The notes: generated by a model not told the origin, from the letters alone. Positions 8,357-16,307 are shown, numbered from the stretch's first letter. The stretch: 64,000 bases of DNA from Streptomyces sp. NBC_01142 (GCF_026341125.1 NZ_JAPEOR010000002.1:2776001-2840000); one strand, 5' to 3'. A program made the numbers and translations.

Positions 8357-8782
8357 ATGCGTGCAGTGGTGCAGAGAGTCGACGGCGCGAGCGTCGTCGT
8401 GGCCGGCGAAACGGTCGGCGAAATTGTCGGCGAAGGACTGTGTGTGCTGGTGGGAGTCACCCACGAGGACACCGGGGAGAAGGCGGCGCAGCTGGCGCGC
8501 AAGCTCTGGTCGGTCCGGATTCTGAACGGTGAGAAGTCCTGCTCGGACGTGAATGCACCCTTGTTGGTGATTTCACAGTTCACTCTCTACGGGGACGCCC
8601 GCAAGGGACGCCGGCCCACCTGGAACGCCGCGGCGCCGGGCGACGTGGCCGAGCCGCTCGTCGACGAGGTGGTGGCGCAACTGCGGGCGCTGGGAGCGCA
8701 GGTGGAAACGGGCAGGTTCGGGGCGGACATGCGCGTCTCGCTCACCAACCACGGCCCGTTCACGGTGATCGTGGAGGTCTAG
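8357..8782 (+). CDS. dtd: D-aminoacyl-tRNA deacylase
   Basis: The 141-residue product matches Dtd, which hydrolyses D-amino acids from mischarged tRNAs. The two active-site signatures are present: SQFTLYGD (73-80) and NHGPFT (131-136, the cis Gly-Pro motif). The length is usual for the family. A -10-like TAGGTT lies 10 bases before the ATG, so the transcript is probably leaderless. It is divergent from rsiG. A perfect 11-bp inverted repeat begins at the last base of the stop codon. Confidence 0.95.
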   Translation: MRAVVQRVDGASVVVAGETVGEIVGEGLCVLVGVTHEDTGEKAAQLARKLWSVRILNGEKSCSDVNAPLLVISQFTLYGDARKGRRPTWNAAAPGDVAEPLVDEVVAQLRALGAQVETGRFGADMRVSLTNHGPFTVIVEV

Positions 8783-8834
8783 GGGGTGTCGTGCCAGGGG
8801 CACGCGAGCCCGGCAAGATCCAAACGACACCCCC
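8782..8834. terminator. Long-stem terminator after dtd
   Basis: GGGGGTGTCGT (8782-8792) is perfectly complementary to ACGACACCCCC (8824-8834), and the loop contains a further GCC/GGC stem. It starts in the dtd stop codon and separates dtd from the convergent YgfZ-type gene. Confidence 0.75.
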
Positions 8835-8943
8835 TGGCTCCGGGGGCCCCGCTGCCCAGACCCAGGAAGGTCTGGATCCGGGCGGCATACGGGCAGGGGG
8901 CCTACGGATCAGGGGGCGGTGTACGGCTCCGGGGGCGTACGGA

Positions 8944-9909
8944 TCAGGGCTCGACCACGGGCTCCTGCGCCGCCGCCGTGTCCCCCGCCAGCAGCTCCGC
9001 GTCCAGCGGCACATTGCGCTTGACCAGCGCCAGCGCGATCGGGCCGAGTTCGTGATGGCGGGCGGACGTGGTGATGAAGCCCAGCTGGCGGCCGTCCTCG
9101 CCGTCCGCGGCGAGCCGGACCGGGGTGCCGTGGCCCGGCAGGTGCACCTCGCTGCCGTCCAGGTGCAGAAAGACCAGGCGGCGCGGCGGCTTCCCCAGGT
9201 TGTGGACGCGCGCGACGGTCTCCTGACCGCGGTAGCAGCCCTTCTGGAGATGGACCGCGCTGCCGATCCAGCCCAGCTCGTGCGGGATGGTGCGGTGGTC
9301 GGTCTCGAAACCGACGCGGGGGCGGTGGCTCTCGATCCGCAGCGCCTCGTAGGCCAGGATCCCGGCGGCCGGGCCGCTCTGGGCGGCGTACGACTCGAGG
9401 TCGGCGCGCGGCAGGAACAGATCGCGGCCGTGCGGGGTCTCCCGTACGACCACGCCCTCCGGCACCTCGGCGATGGAGCCCGCGGGCAGGTGTACGACCG
9501 CGAACTCCTCTGTGCGATCCGCCACTTCGACCCGGTAGAAGAACTTCATCGACTCCAGATAGCCGATCAGCGCCTCCTGCGTACCGGGCTCGACATGGGC
9601 CCAGACGGTCTCGCCGTCGTCGACGAGATAGAGGGCGTGCTCGATATGGCCGTGCGCGGACAGGATCAGCGCCTCGGTCGCCTGCCCCACGGGGAGGTCG
9701 CTCACATGCTGGGTCAGCAACAGGTGCAGCCAGCTCAGCCGGTCGTCGCCGGTGACGGAGACGACACCGCGGTGCGAGAGATCGACAAGGCCGGTGCCGT
9801 CCGCGAGAGCGCGCTGCTCGCGAAACAGATCGCCGTAGTGCGCAGCGACTCCTTCGTCACGTCCTTCGGCAGCGACGGCACCGGGCAGCAACAGCAGGGG
9901 GCTCTTCAT
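8944..9909 (-). CDS. ygfZ: YgfZ/GcvT-like folate-binding protein
   Basis: This 321-residue protein has the GcvT-like fold and the YgfZ signature KGCYRGQE at residues 223-230, containing the conserved cysteine. YgfZ proteins are tetrahydrofolate-dependent and help maintain or repair certain iron-sulfur enzymes. The ATG at 9909 (MKSPLLLLPG) starts where family similarity starts. The gene lies 10 bp beyond the Fur-family gene on the same strand and is probably co-transcribed with it, which would tie it to metal or redox status. Confidence 0.88.
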   Translation of the reverse strand: MKSPLLLLPGAVAAEGRDEGVAAHYGDLFREQRALADGTGLVDLSHRGVVSVTGDDRLSWLHLLLTQHVSDLPVGQATEALILSAHGHIEHALYLVDDGETVWAHVEPGTQEALIGYLESMKFFYRVEVADRTEEFAVVHLPAGSIAEVPEGVVVRETPHGRDLFLPRADLESYAAQSGPAAGILAYEALRIESHRPRVGFETDHRTIPHELGWIGSAVHLQKGCYRGQETVARVHNLGKPPRRLVFLHLDGSEVHLPGHGTPVRLAADGEDGRQLGFITTSARHHELGPIALALVKRNVPLDAELLAGDTAAAQEPVVEP

Positions 9910-9919
9910 GCCGTCCAGC

Positions 9920-10354
9920 CTACGACCCGGTAGTTGAAGCATCCGCGGCGCACTTCTTACAGCGGCCGAAGATCGCGAAGTGCTTCATGTCCGTCTCGAA
10001 ACCGAAGGTCTCGCGCAGCTTCGCGGTGAAGTCCGCGGCGACGCCGACATCCGCCTCGATCACGTTCGTACAGTCCCGGCAGACCAGGTGTATGTGGTGG
10101 TGGCGGTCGGCGAGATGGTAGGTCGGGGCGCCGTGGCCGAGGTGGGCGTGCGAGACCAGGCCCAGCTCCTCCAGGAGCTCCAAGGTCCGGTAGACGGTGG
10201 AGACGTTCACCCCGGACGCGGTCTTGCGCACTTCGGAGAGGATGTCGTCGGGGGTCGCGTGCTCAAGCGTGTCGACGGCCTCGAGGACAAGCTGCCGCTG
10301 CGGGGTCAGCCGGTAGCCGCGCTGCCGCAGATCGCTCTTCCAGTCGATGCTCAC
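9920..10354 (-). CDS. Fur-family metalloregulator
   Basis: This 144-residue protein has the Fur layout: N-terminal winged helix (VSTVYRTLELLEELGLVSH), the metal-site stretch HHHIHLVCRDC and structural zinc cysteine pairs at residues 92/95 and 132/135. The sequence does not tell whether iron, zinc, nickel or peroxide is sensed. The GTG at 10354 (SIDWKSDLRQ) is preceded by GGGGG; a longer reading from 10378 lacks a ribosome site. It precedes the YgfZ-type gene by 10 bp. An unrelated nitrobindin gene lies upstream on the same strand. Confidence 0.88.
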   Translation of the reverse strand: MSIDWKSDLRQRGYRLTPQRQLVLEAVDTLEHATPDDILSEVRKTASGVNVSTVYRTLELLEELGLVSHAHLGHGAPTYHLADRHHHIHLVCRDCTNVIEADVGVAADFTAKLRETFGFETDMKHFAIFGRCKKCAADASTTGS

Positions 10355-10505
10355 CACGCCCCCAGTGTAGGCAGGCACCCTGGCCGCCGGGGCGGTTGTG
10401 GGCGTGTTCCTGCCACTGGGGGCGCAGAAGGCTTCGAAGTGCGTGCGCTCGGCGTTGTGCTCGGCGTTGCGTGCAGATGCCGGGGTTACGTGAGGAGGCC
10501 GGAGG

Positions 10506-11078
10506 CTACTTGAAGAAGGCGATGCCGTCGTCGGGGAGGTCGCCGAGGTCCTTGGCCCACGCCTCGACCTGCTCCGCGGAGACGACCTTCTTCAGATGCG
10601 CCGACATGTACGGCCGCAGCGGGATCTCCGGAGTGGACTTCTCGCCCACCCACATCAGGTCGCTCTTCACATAGCCGTAGAGCCGCTTGCCACCGCTGTA
10701 CGGGCCGGAGGCCGCGGTGCGCGCCACCGCGTCCGTCACCAGGTCGATCTGCGGCTTCTGGTCGGCGAGCTCGCCGTACCAGATCTCCACGACGCCCTGG
10801 TCACGCACCATGACGATCTCGACCTTGCGGTCGGAGTCGATACGCCAGTAGCCGGACTCGGACTCCAGGGGGCGCACCTTCTTGCCCTCGGCGTCGAGCA
10901 CCCAGGAGTGCGAGACGTACTCGAGGAAGTCCCGCCCGTCGTGGCTGAAGGTGACCTCCTGGCCGAAGTTGCACTTCTCGGCGCCGGGAAAGTCGGAAAC
11001 GCCCACACCCTCCCAGGTACCGAGAAGGAAGGCGAGGGGGACGAGGTCCGGGTTCAGGTCGGACGGAATCTCGATCAT
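10506..11078 (-). CDS. Nitrobindin-family heme/FABP-like protein
   Basis: This 190-residue protein of the nitrobindin (FABP-like) family has the signature GTWEGVG at residues 20-26 and a late His in PLRPYMSAHLKK, the usual axial heme ligand position. Family members bind ferric heme in a ten-stranded barrel and can isomerise peroxynitrite or bind NO. The ATG at 11078 gives the full-length form. A 32-residue membrane peptide gene begins 136 bp upstream on the same strand. Confidence 0.88.
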   Translation of the reverse strand: MIEIPSDLNPDLVPLAFLLGTWEGVGVSDFPGAEKCNFGQEVTFSHDGRDFLEYVSHSWVLDAEGKKVRPLESESGYWRIDSDRKVEIVMVRDQGVVEIWYGELADQKPQIDLVTDAVARTAASGPYSGGKRLYGYVKSDLMWVGEKSTPEIPLRPYMSAHLKKVVSAEQVEAWAKDLGDLPDDGIAFFK

Positions 11079-11115
11079 GAGCAGCTCTGTCGATCCGTAG
11101 GGAGACGAGTGGTGA

Positions 11116-11214
11116 TTAGCGCTGGCCCTGGTACAGCTTCTTCACGGCCAGTCCGGTGAAGGCGAGGACGCCGACGCAGACCAGGACCAGCAGGGCTTCG
11201 AAGAAAACGATCAC
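11116..11214 (-). CDS. Very small membrane protein, 32 aa
   Basis: A GTG at 11214 with AGGAG nine bases upstream opens a 32-codon gene for a peptide starting MIVFFEALLVLVCVGVLAFT and ending with basic residues (KKLYQGQR). It is a single membrane helix with a cytoplasmic positive tail. The strong ribosome site and the perfect terminator immediately upstream (11251-11285) support a separate gene. It precedes the nitrobindin gene by 37 bp and is probably co-transcribed. Function is unknown. Confidence 0.65.
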   Translation of the reverse strand: MIVFFEALLVLVCVGVLAFTGLAVKKLYQGQR

Positions 11215-11250
11215 GGGAGTGCTCCTCGAATGAGCGTGAAGGCAGAACGG

Positions 11251-11285
11251 GCCGGGGCCCCAGCTTAATAGGCTGGGGCCCCGGC
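11251..11285. terminator. Perfect 14-bp stem terminator
   Basis: GCCGGGGCCCCAGC (11251-11264) and GCTGGGGCCCCGGC (11272-11285) form a perfect 14-bp stem with a 7-base loop, TTAATAG. No complete gene reads into it from either side, which suggests that the decayed coding segment to its right once did or that it insulates the divergent units. Confidence 0.85.
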
Positions 11286-11296
11286 TCTCTCTGTGA

Positions 11297-11512
11297 GGTC
11301 GGCCCAGCAGCTGGTTCCGGAGGATCGGCGTCTGCGGGGAGCCGAAGCCGTACGACGCGCAGCAGGTCCGGCAGGCGCACGTCCTGGCCCGGGACACCCT
11401 CGCGCCGGTCGGCCACGCCAAGAAGGACGGCGCGGCCGAGGTCCCCTTCCAGCAGACGGGGCCGTCGTCACGCCGCGCATTACAGTTCGGCATATGGCGA
11501 AGAAGCTCGTGA
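11297..11512 (+). pseudogene. Orphan coding-like fragment without a start
   Basis: From 11297 to about 11470 one plus-strand frame has nearly perfect G/C third positions and reads WFRRIGVCGEPKPYDAQQVR and onward to GAAEVPFQQTGPSS. It has no ATG, GTG or TTG start: a stop codon (11294-11296) precedes it directly. It runs out of frame into the start of the DsrE gene. It looks like the C-terminal stub of a lost gene. I do not recognise the protein. Confidence 0.35.
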
Positions 11513-11856
11513 TCAAGGTGACCGCCGGGACCGATGCACCCGAGCGCTGCTCACAGGCCTTTACGGTGGCGGCGGTTGCCGTGGCCAGCGGCGTGGAGGT
11601 CTCGCTCTGGCTGACCGGCGAGTCCGCGTGGTTCGCACTGCCGGGCCGCGCGGCCGAGTTCGAGCTGCCGCATGCCGCGCCGCTGCCCGATCTGCTCGAC
11701 TCGATCCGGGCGGCCGGGCTGATCACCCTCTGCACGCAGTGCGCGGCCCGTCGCGACATCACCGAGAAGGACGTGCTGGACGGCGTACGGATCGCGGGTG
11801 CCCAGGTCTTCGTCAGCGAGATCATGGCGGACGGCGTCCAGGCTCTCGTCTACTGA
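11494..11856 (+). CDS. DsrE-family sulfur-relay-like protein
   Basis: This 120-residue protein is of the DsrE/DsrF-like fold: MAKKLVIKVTAGTDAPERCS, then VAAVAVASGVEVSLWLTGES and the cysteine pair CTQC near residue 76. DsrE-like proteins carry persulfide sulfur or bind nucleotides. The proximity of a thiosulfate sulfurtransferase fits a sulfur role, but that is inference. The ATG at 11494 has no obvious ribosome site, so it may be leaderless. It is convergent with the DUF3099 gene, 13 bp away. Confidence 0.8.
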   Translation: MAKKLVIKVTAGTDAPERCSQAFTVAAVAVASGVEVSLWLTGESAWFALPGRAAEFELPHAAPLPDLLDSIRAAGLITLCTQCAARRDITEKDVLDGVRIAGAQVFVSEIMADGVQALVY

Positions 11857-11869
11857 CACCTGACACGCC

Positions 11870-12133
11870 TCAGGGCTGGCGGCGCTTCTTGCCGTCCAGC
11901 TCGTCCCACCACTCGTCGGACTTCGGATCCCCGGACGGATCGTCCCACCAGCGGTCGTCGGGCCCGCGCGCATTGGCGAGCATCGCGGCCAGCGGCGGGA
12001 TGACCATGGCGACGACGCACATGCCGACGGCGACGGGTATCGACCAGAGACGTACGAAACCCCAGGCGGAGACGAAGAGGAAGACGCATCCGCCCATCAT
12101 CAGGAAGTACCGGCGCCGGCGCCGCTCGTACAT
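11870..12133 (-). CDS. DUF3099-family membrane protein
   Basis: The 87-residue product begins MYERRRRRYFLMMGG, followed by two membrane helices (about residues 9-27 and 31-52) and an acidic Trp-rich tail (DDRWWDDP, DEWWDEL). This fits the actinobacterial DUF3099 family of unknown function. The ATG at 12133 has GGAG close upstream. It is separated from DUF1416 by two hairpins, so it probably has its own promoter. Confidence 0.75.
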   Translation of the reverse strand: MYERRRRRYFLMMGGCVFLFVSAWGFVRLWSIPVAVGMCVVAMVIPPLAAMLANARGPDDRWWDDPSGDPKSDEWWDELDGKKRRQP

Positions 12134-12152
12134 GTCTCCAGCGTACGACCGA

Positions 12153-12200
12153 AGGGCCGCACCCCTACCAGTGAGCGTCCAACCCCTGGGGTGCGGCCCT
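12153..12200. terminator. Hairpin upstream of the DUF3099 gene
   Basis: AGGGCCGCACCCC (12153-12165) pairs perfectly with GGGGTGCGGCCCT (12188-12200) across a 22-base loop. It is the second of two hairpins between DUF1416 and DUF3099. Confidence 0.6.
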
Positions 12201-12273
12201 GCGGCCGGCAAACAGAGCTACGAGCTGCGTGGGATCCGACGGACAGAGTCCGGCGCAGCGGCTCGAAGCCCGG

Positions 12274-12310
12274 GACGCGCCCCCCGCACCGAACGGTGCG
12301 AGGGGGCGTC
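12274..12310 (-). terminator. Terminator after DUF1416
   Basis: The stem runs GACGC...CCCCC...GCACC (12274-12290) against GGTGC...GGGGG...GCGTC (12295-12310) with loop GAAC and one mismatch. It begins 7 bp beyond the DUF1416 stop codon on the minus strand. Confidence 0.75.
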
Positions 12311-12316
12311 GAAAAC

Positions 12317-12604
12317 TCAGACGGCGATCGCGACCTCGGCGAGGCCGCCCGTCTGCGCGACGACCGTACGGTCCGCCGTGCCACCCGGGACGAGTGCGCG
12401 CACCGTCCACGTGCCCTCGGCCGCGTAGAAGCGGAACTGTCCGGTCGCCGAGGTCGGGACCTCGGCGGTGAACTCGCCGGTCGAGTCCAGCAGGCGGACG
12501 TAGCCGGTGACGGGCTCGCCGTCGCGGGTCACGCTGCCCTGGATGGTGGTCTCACCGGGCTTGATCGTCGAAGCGTCGGGGCCGCCGGCCTGTGCTCCAC
12601 ACAT
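12317..12604 (-). CDS. DUF1416-family protein
   Basis: This 95-residue protein starts MCGAQAGGPDASTIKPGE and reads as an all-beta, Ig/carboxypeptidase-regulatory-like domain (GYVRLLDSTGEFTAEVPT). The conserved cysteine at residue 2 is typical of the family, which is found next to the actinobacterial rhodanese gene. It starts 31 bp after that gene and is followed by a terminator, so the pair is one transcript. Its molecular function is unknown; a sulfur-carrier partner is a guess from context. Confidence 0.85.
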   Translation of the reverse strand: MCGAQAGGPDASTIKPGETTIQGSVTRDGEPVTGYVRLLDSTGEFTAEVPTSATGQFRFYAAEGTWTVRALVPGGTADRTVVAQTGGLAEVAIAV

Positions 12605-12635
12605 AGGGGTAGTCCTTCGGGGTCGGGAGGAGGGG

Positions 12636-13475
12636 TTACTTGCTGGCGCCGAGCTCGATCGGCACGCCGACGAGGGAGCCGTACTCGGTCCACGAGCCGT
12701 CGTAGTTCTTGACGTTCTCCTGGCCGAGCAGCTGGTGCAGGACGAACCAGGTCAGCGCGGAGCGCTCGCCGATGCGGCAGTAGGCGATGGTGTCCTTCGA
12801 CAGATCGACCTGCTCGGCCTCGTAGAGGGCCTTGAGCTCGTCGTCCGACTTGAAGGTGCCGTCGTCGTTGGCGTTCTTGGACCAGGGGATGTTGCGCGCG
12901 CTCGGCACGTGGCCGGGGCGCTGCGACTGCTCCTGCGGCAGGTGGGCAGGGGCGAGCAGCTTGCCGCTGAACTCGTCGGGCGACCGGACGTCGACGATGT
13001 TCAGGTTGCCGATCGCGGCCACGACCTCGTCACGGAAGGCACGGATCGAGGTGTCCTGGGGCTTGGCCTTGTACTCCGTCGCGGCGCGCTGCGGCACCTC
13101 GGCGACCAGGTCGCGGGAGTCGAGCTCCCACTTCTTGCGACCGCCGTCGAGCAGCTTGACGCTGTCGTGGCCGTAGAGCTTGAAGTACCAGTAGGCGTAC
13201 GAGGCGAACCAGTTGTTGTTGCCGCCGTAGAGGACGACGAGGTCGTCGTTGGCGATGCCCTTCGCGGAGAGGAGCTTCTCGAAGCCCTCCTGGTCCACGA
13301 AGTCGCGGCGGACCGGGTCCTGGAGGTCGGCCTTCCAGTCGATCCGTACGGCGTTCTTGATGTGGTTCTTCTCGTACGCCGAGGTGTCTTCGTCAACCTC
13401 GACGATAACGACCTTCGGGTCGTCGATGTGGGCCTCGACCCAGTCGGCGTCTACCAGGACGTCGCTGCGGCTCAT
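12636..13475 (-). CDS. cysA: Thiosulfate sulfurtransferase (rhodanese)
   Basis: This 279-residue tandem-rhodanese protein has the active-site loop CRIGERS at residues 233-239 in the second domain; the first domain lacks the cysteine, as usual. It transfers sulfur from thiosulfate to an acceptor via a cysteine persulfide. In actinobacteria this gene is often named cysA or sseA. Upstream on the same strand lies a 26-residue leader peptide with two cysteine codons, so expression is probably coupled to cysteine supply. DUF1416 follows in the same operon. Confidence 0.93.
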   Translation of the reverse strand: MSRSDVLVDADWVEAHIDDPKVVIVEVDEDTSAYEKNHIKNAVRIDWKADLQDPVRRDFVDQEGFEKLLSAKGIANDDLVVLYGGNNNWFASYAYWYFKLYGHDSVKLLDGGRKKWELDSRDLVAEVPQRAATEYKAKPQDTSIRAFRDEVVAAIGNLNIVDVRSPDEFSGKLLAPAHLPQEQSQRPGHVPSARNIPWSKNANDDGTFKSDDELKALYEAEQVDLSKDTIAYCRIGERSALTWFVLHQLLGQENVKNYDGSWTEYGSLVGVPIELGASK

Positions 13476-13613
13476 GCGCTTTCTCCTCCGGGGCAGTGTG
13501 CGGCGGGTGGTGCGAAGAGAGGTGTGCGGGGTACGCGGAACGCGCGGCGTACGTGCACGGTGGCCCTGACAAACGGTCGAAGGGCCCGGGGGATACGGAA
13601 GTCGAGCTCCCGC

Positions 13614-13694
13614 TCAGAAGGTGCGACAGAGCATGGCGGCGACGCGGCACAGGTCTACTGCCCGCCGCTTCGTGAGATCCGCCTGTCGCTTCAT
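13614..13694 (-). CDS. Cysteine-codon leader peptide upstream of the rhodanese gene
   Basis: An ATG at 13694 opens a 26-codon frame starting MKRQADLTKRRAVDLC and ending AAMLCRTF, with Cys codons TGC and TGT at positions 16 and 23. Its basic, Cys-containing sequence matches the putative leader peptides found ahead of sulfur genes in actinomycetes. The promoter at 13702-13731 puts transcription start at or within a base or two of the ATG, so the mRNA is leaderless. Downstream, GGCCCT (13562-13567) and AGGGCC (13581-13586) form a hairpin that ribosome stalling at Cys codons could influence. The regulation is inference. Confidence 0.75.
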   Translation of the reverse strand: MKRQADLTKRRAVDLCRVAAMLCRTF

Positions 13695-13701
13695 GCGTCC
13701 G

Positions 13702-13731
13702 ATCGTAGGGACGAAACGACGACAATGTCAC
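13702..13731 (-). promoter_or_regulatory. Promoter of the leader peptide-rhodanese operon
   Basis: Read on the minus strand, GTGACA (13731-13726) and TACGAT (13707-13702) are spaced by 18 bp. The -10 lies 7 bases before the leader peptide ATG, which predicts a leaderless transcript. Confidence 0.6.
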
Positions 13732-13739
13732 CGGCGTGT

Positions 13740-13770
13740 CGCATACTGAGACGCGATCGTCCACTATGCG
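13740..13770. promoter_or_regulatory. 31-bp imperfect inverted repeat upstream of the sulfur operon promoter
   Basis: CGCATACTG at 13740-13748 mirrors CACTATGCG at 13762-13770 (CGCATAnTG ... CAnTATGCG). It lies just upstream of the -35 of the leader peptide promoter and could be an activator site. No regulator can be named. From 13771 to 13975 I see no gene, only G+C-rich sequence with short repeats. Confidence 0.4.
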
Positions 13771-13975
13771 GGACGGATGGGTGCCCCGGACGGCCCCTCC
13801 CCGTTTCCCCGGTGGTCTGCGCGCTTCTGCCTTCTGCTCAGCGGACTCGGCCGTCTCAGCATGTGGCCGGGCGGACGCGGAAGGCGGTCCGGGGCGGACA
13901 CGGAAGGGGCGGTCCGGGCAGGCAGGGAAAGCGGTCCGCGCCTGTCGCGCCCGGCGGGCCATGCGCGCCATGCGT

Positions 13976-14020
13976 GGCAGGCGCGGCAGGCACGGCAGGC
14001 ACGGCAGGCGCGGCAGGCCG
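13976..14020. repeat. 9-bp tandem repeat, five units
   Basis: GGCAGGCGC/GGCAGGCAC units repeat five times without gaps, ending 18 bp from the stop codon (14038-14040) of the DUF2993 gene. Confidence 0.8.
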
Positions 14021-14037
14021 GGCGCGGTGGAAAGCGG

Positions 14038-14727
14038 TTATCCGGCGAGCGCGACGTCCTTGCCGGTGACGGTGAAGACGACGCCGTCGGACTTCGCCTC
14101 GACCTTCTCGAGCTTCAGCCCGGTCGGCAGTCCGCCGATCTGGCGGTCGAAGTCGGTCTTCTTGCGAATCAGGTTCTCGAGCCCCGGGATGTCCTCACCC
14201 GGGACCTTGTCCGCCCGTACCCGGATCGTGTCGCCGTCGACGAGGCTGACGGTGGAGAAGACGCTGCGCGTGACCGTCCGGCCGAGGATCTCGGCGGTGC
14301 CGGTGACCTTGAGCTTGCCGTTCTGCCCGTAGGCGACGGTGACACCGTCGTCCGAGGCCTTGGTGAGGTCCTCGTAGGAGATCCGGGCGGTGCCCTCGGC
14401 ACGGGCGGCGGTGGCGCTGGAGTAGCCCTCACCCAGGCGCACTTGGAAGAGATCGGCGGACATCTCGCTGATCCGCACCATGCGGCCGGCGGCGCTCGTC
14501 TCGATCCCGGTCAACTCGATCCCGACCTCGTCGAGTTCCTTGCCCGCAACCTGGGTCAGGAAGGGGAAGCCCTTGATGGAGACCTCCGTCGAACCGGCCG
14601 TCCCCTGCTGGAACTTGATGCGGTCCGCTGCCTTGGACTCGGCCATGTTGACCGCGATCCGGTCCACGGCGACGAAAATGCCGCCGAGGATCACAGCGAT
14701 GATCAGCAGTATTCGCAGTGCACGCAT
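14038..14727 (-). CDS. DUF2993 (LmeA-like) exported protein
   Basis: The 229-residue product begins MRALRILLIIAVILGGIFVA, a signal anchor. A DUF2993 domain follows with alternating beta strands (VSIKGFPFLTQVAGKELDEV; FPFL is the family hallmark). LmeA of mycobacteria is a periplasmic DUF2993 protein involved in mannan/lipoglycan assembly; a cell-envelope lipid role here is inference. The ATG at 14727 was preferred to a GTG six codons upstream because the signal sequence starts there. Confidence 0.8.
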   Translation of the reverse strand: MRALRILLIIAVILGGIFVAVDRIAVNMAESKAADRIKFQQGTAGSTEVSIKGFPFLTQVAGKELDEVGIELTGIETSAAGRMVRISEMSADLFQVRLGEGYSSATAARAEGTARISYEDLTKASDDGVTVAYGQNGKLKVTGTAEILGRTVTRSVFSTVSLVDGDTIRVRADKVPGEDIPGLENLIRKKTDFDRQIGGLPTGLKLEKVEAKSDGVVFTVTGKDVALAG

Positions 14728-14850
14728 TGCTCGGTGTTCCCCCACCCTGGTGTATCCGGCCCCCGTGACGCCCGCGAGCCTAAACCAGTCCGGACGACGC
14801 CTCTTCGTAAATGATCGACGTCCGGGTGGGGGCTTTGGTTCCGGGCCGGG

Positions 14851-15999
14851 TCACACCAGGGCGCGGCCGATCAGATAGACCGCGGGCGCCGCGGCGGTCA
14901 GCGGCAGGGCCACACCCGCTGTCATGTGGACGAAGCGGGACGGGTAGTCGTAGCTGGCCACCCGCAGGCCGATCAGCGCACACCCGCCGGCGGCGAGGCC
15001 GAGCAGCGCGCCCTGCGGCCCGATGCCGGTCAGGCCGCCCGCCGCGATACCGGCCCCGGTTGCGGCCAGCAGCGACAGTACGACGGACGCGACGCCCGGC
15101 AGCGGCAGCGCGCGGGCCACGACGGCCACGGCGACGGCGATGCCGCCCACCACCACGGCGTCGGCGGCGGCCGCGAGATACCCGGTCGCGAGGACGGCGA
15201 GGGCGGCCGACGCGACGGTCGCCATCAGGCCGTACATCCGCTCGTCGGCGCCCGCCCGGCTGCGCAGCTGCAGTACGAGGGTGAGCAGTACCCAGACCCC
15301 GAGCGTGCCGATGATCGCGGCGGGGGCGTTCTCCCGGCCGACGGCGAGCAGTACGACGTCCGCGGCGAGGCCGCCCGCGAAGGCCAGCGCGATGCCCTGC
15401 CGGGCGGGCCACATGCCGTTCAGCCGGAACCATCCGGCGGCGGTGACGGCCTGCAGCAGAACGAGCGGTACGAGCAGGGCGTACTGGCCCACGGCCGCGC
15501 CGACGGCGAGCAGCAGTCCGAGAGCGGCGGTCAGCCCGGCGGGCTGCAGACCGGGCGCGATGATCGGCGAACGTCCCTCGGCGCGGGCGCGCTGGGCGTC
15601 GGTGATGCGGGCGTTGCCGAGGGTGGTGGGAGCGCTGTACCCGTCGGGCGCGGCGTCGGGCGCGGGGGCCGTGTCCACCGGGGCTGTCGGCGGCGGGTAC
15701 GCGTGCTGAGGCGGCAGATACGCGGTGTCCGCCGAGACGACAGGCTGCTGCGGCTGCGACTGCCCGTAGGGATGCTGCGGCTGCGGCTGTTCCGGCTGCA
15801 CGACCGGCTGGTACTGCGTGTCCCAGGTCTCGGCCTGCCAGGTCTGCGTCGCGCCGGGGTCGTGGAACGGCTGCTGGTGCGGCTGCTGATAGGCCTGCTG
15901 CTGCGGCTCCTGGTACTGCTGGTACTGCTGCTGCGGCTCCTGGTACGGCTGCTGCGGTTGCTGCGGTTGCCCGTACGGATACTGCTGATCGCTGCTCAT
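14851..15999 (-). CDS. Polytopic membrane protein with PQ-rich N-terminus
   Basis: The protein has 382 residues. The first ~140 residues are cytoplasmic low complexity, rich in Gln, Pro and Tyr. About eight membrane helices follow (for example LTAALGLLLAVGAAVGQYAL). The ATG at 15999 has CAGGAGGG upstream, and a longer reading frame into the MoaD-like gene is rejected. It starts 10 bp after the MoaD-like stop codon, as the third gene of a hydrolase-MoaD-membrane protein operon. I cannot name its function. Confidence 0.75.
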   Translation of the reverse strand: MSSDQQYPYGQPQQPQQPYQEPQQQYQQYQEPQQQAYQQPHQQPFHDPGATQTWQAETWDTQYQPVVQPEQPQPQHPYGQSQPQQPVVSADTAYLPPQHAYPPPTAPVDTAPAPDAAPDGYSAPTTLGNARITDAQRARAEGRSPIIAPGLQPAGLTAALGLLLAVGAAVGQYALLVPLVLLQAVTAAGWFRLNGMWPARQGIALAFAGGLAADVVLLAVGRENAPAAIIGTLGVWVLLTLVLQLRSRAGADERMYGLMATVASAALAVLATGYLAAAADAVVVGGIAVAVAVVARALPLPGVASVVLSLLAATGAGIAAGGLTGIGPQGALLGLAAGGCALIGLRVASYDYPSRFVHMTAGVALPLTAAAPAVYLIGRALV

Positions 16000-16009
16000 G
16001 CTGTGCGGT

Positions 16010-16264
16010 TCACCCTCCTGCGAACGGCGGGAGCACCTCGACCGTGCCGCCCTCGGCAAGCCGTACGGTCTCATGGCCGCGGGTCCCGACGGGGTCACCG
16101 TCGATGAGGAACGAACACCGTTGCAGTACACGCGTCAGCTCCCCGGGGTGCCGTTCGCGTACCGCATCGAGCGCCTCGGCGAGCGTTCCCGCGGCGTACG
16201 GTTCCTCGGCGATCCCGGCTGCTGCCTTGGCCGCGGCCCAGTAGCGGATGGTTCCCGCTGCCAT
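16010..16264 (-). CDS. MoaD/ThiS-family sulfur carrier protein
   Basis: This 84-residue ubiquitin-like protein ends in PPFAGG; the C-terminal Gly-Gly is the site of adenylation and thiocarboxylation in MoaD and ThiS. The ATG at 16264 has GGAAAGGAG seven bases upstream. It is too short to appear as an independent frame because the frame is open upstream, but the ribosome site and family start agree. It lies between the hydrolase (43 bp) and the membrane protein (10 bp). The cognate activating enzyme is not in the window, so molybdopterin versus another thio-pathway is open. Confidence 0.85.
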   Translation of the reverse strand: MAAGTIRYWAAAKAAAGIAEEPYAAGTLAEALDAVRERHPGELTRVLQRCSFLIDGDPVGTRGHETVRLAEGGTVEVLPPFAGG

Positions 16265-16307
16265 GGCGGCACTCCTTTCCTCGGCATTCGTCGGCTTCCA
16301 TGATGGG

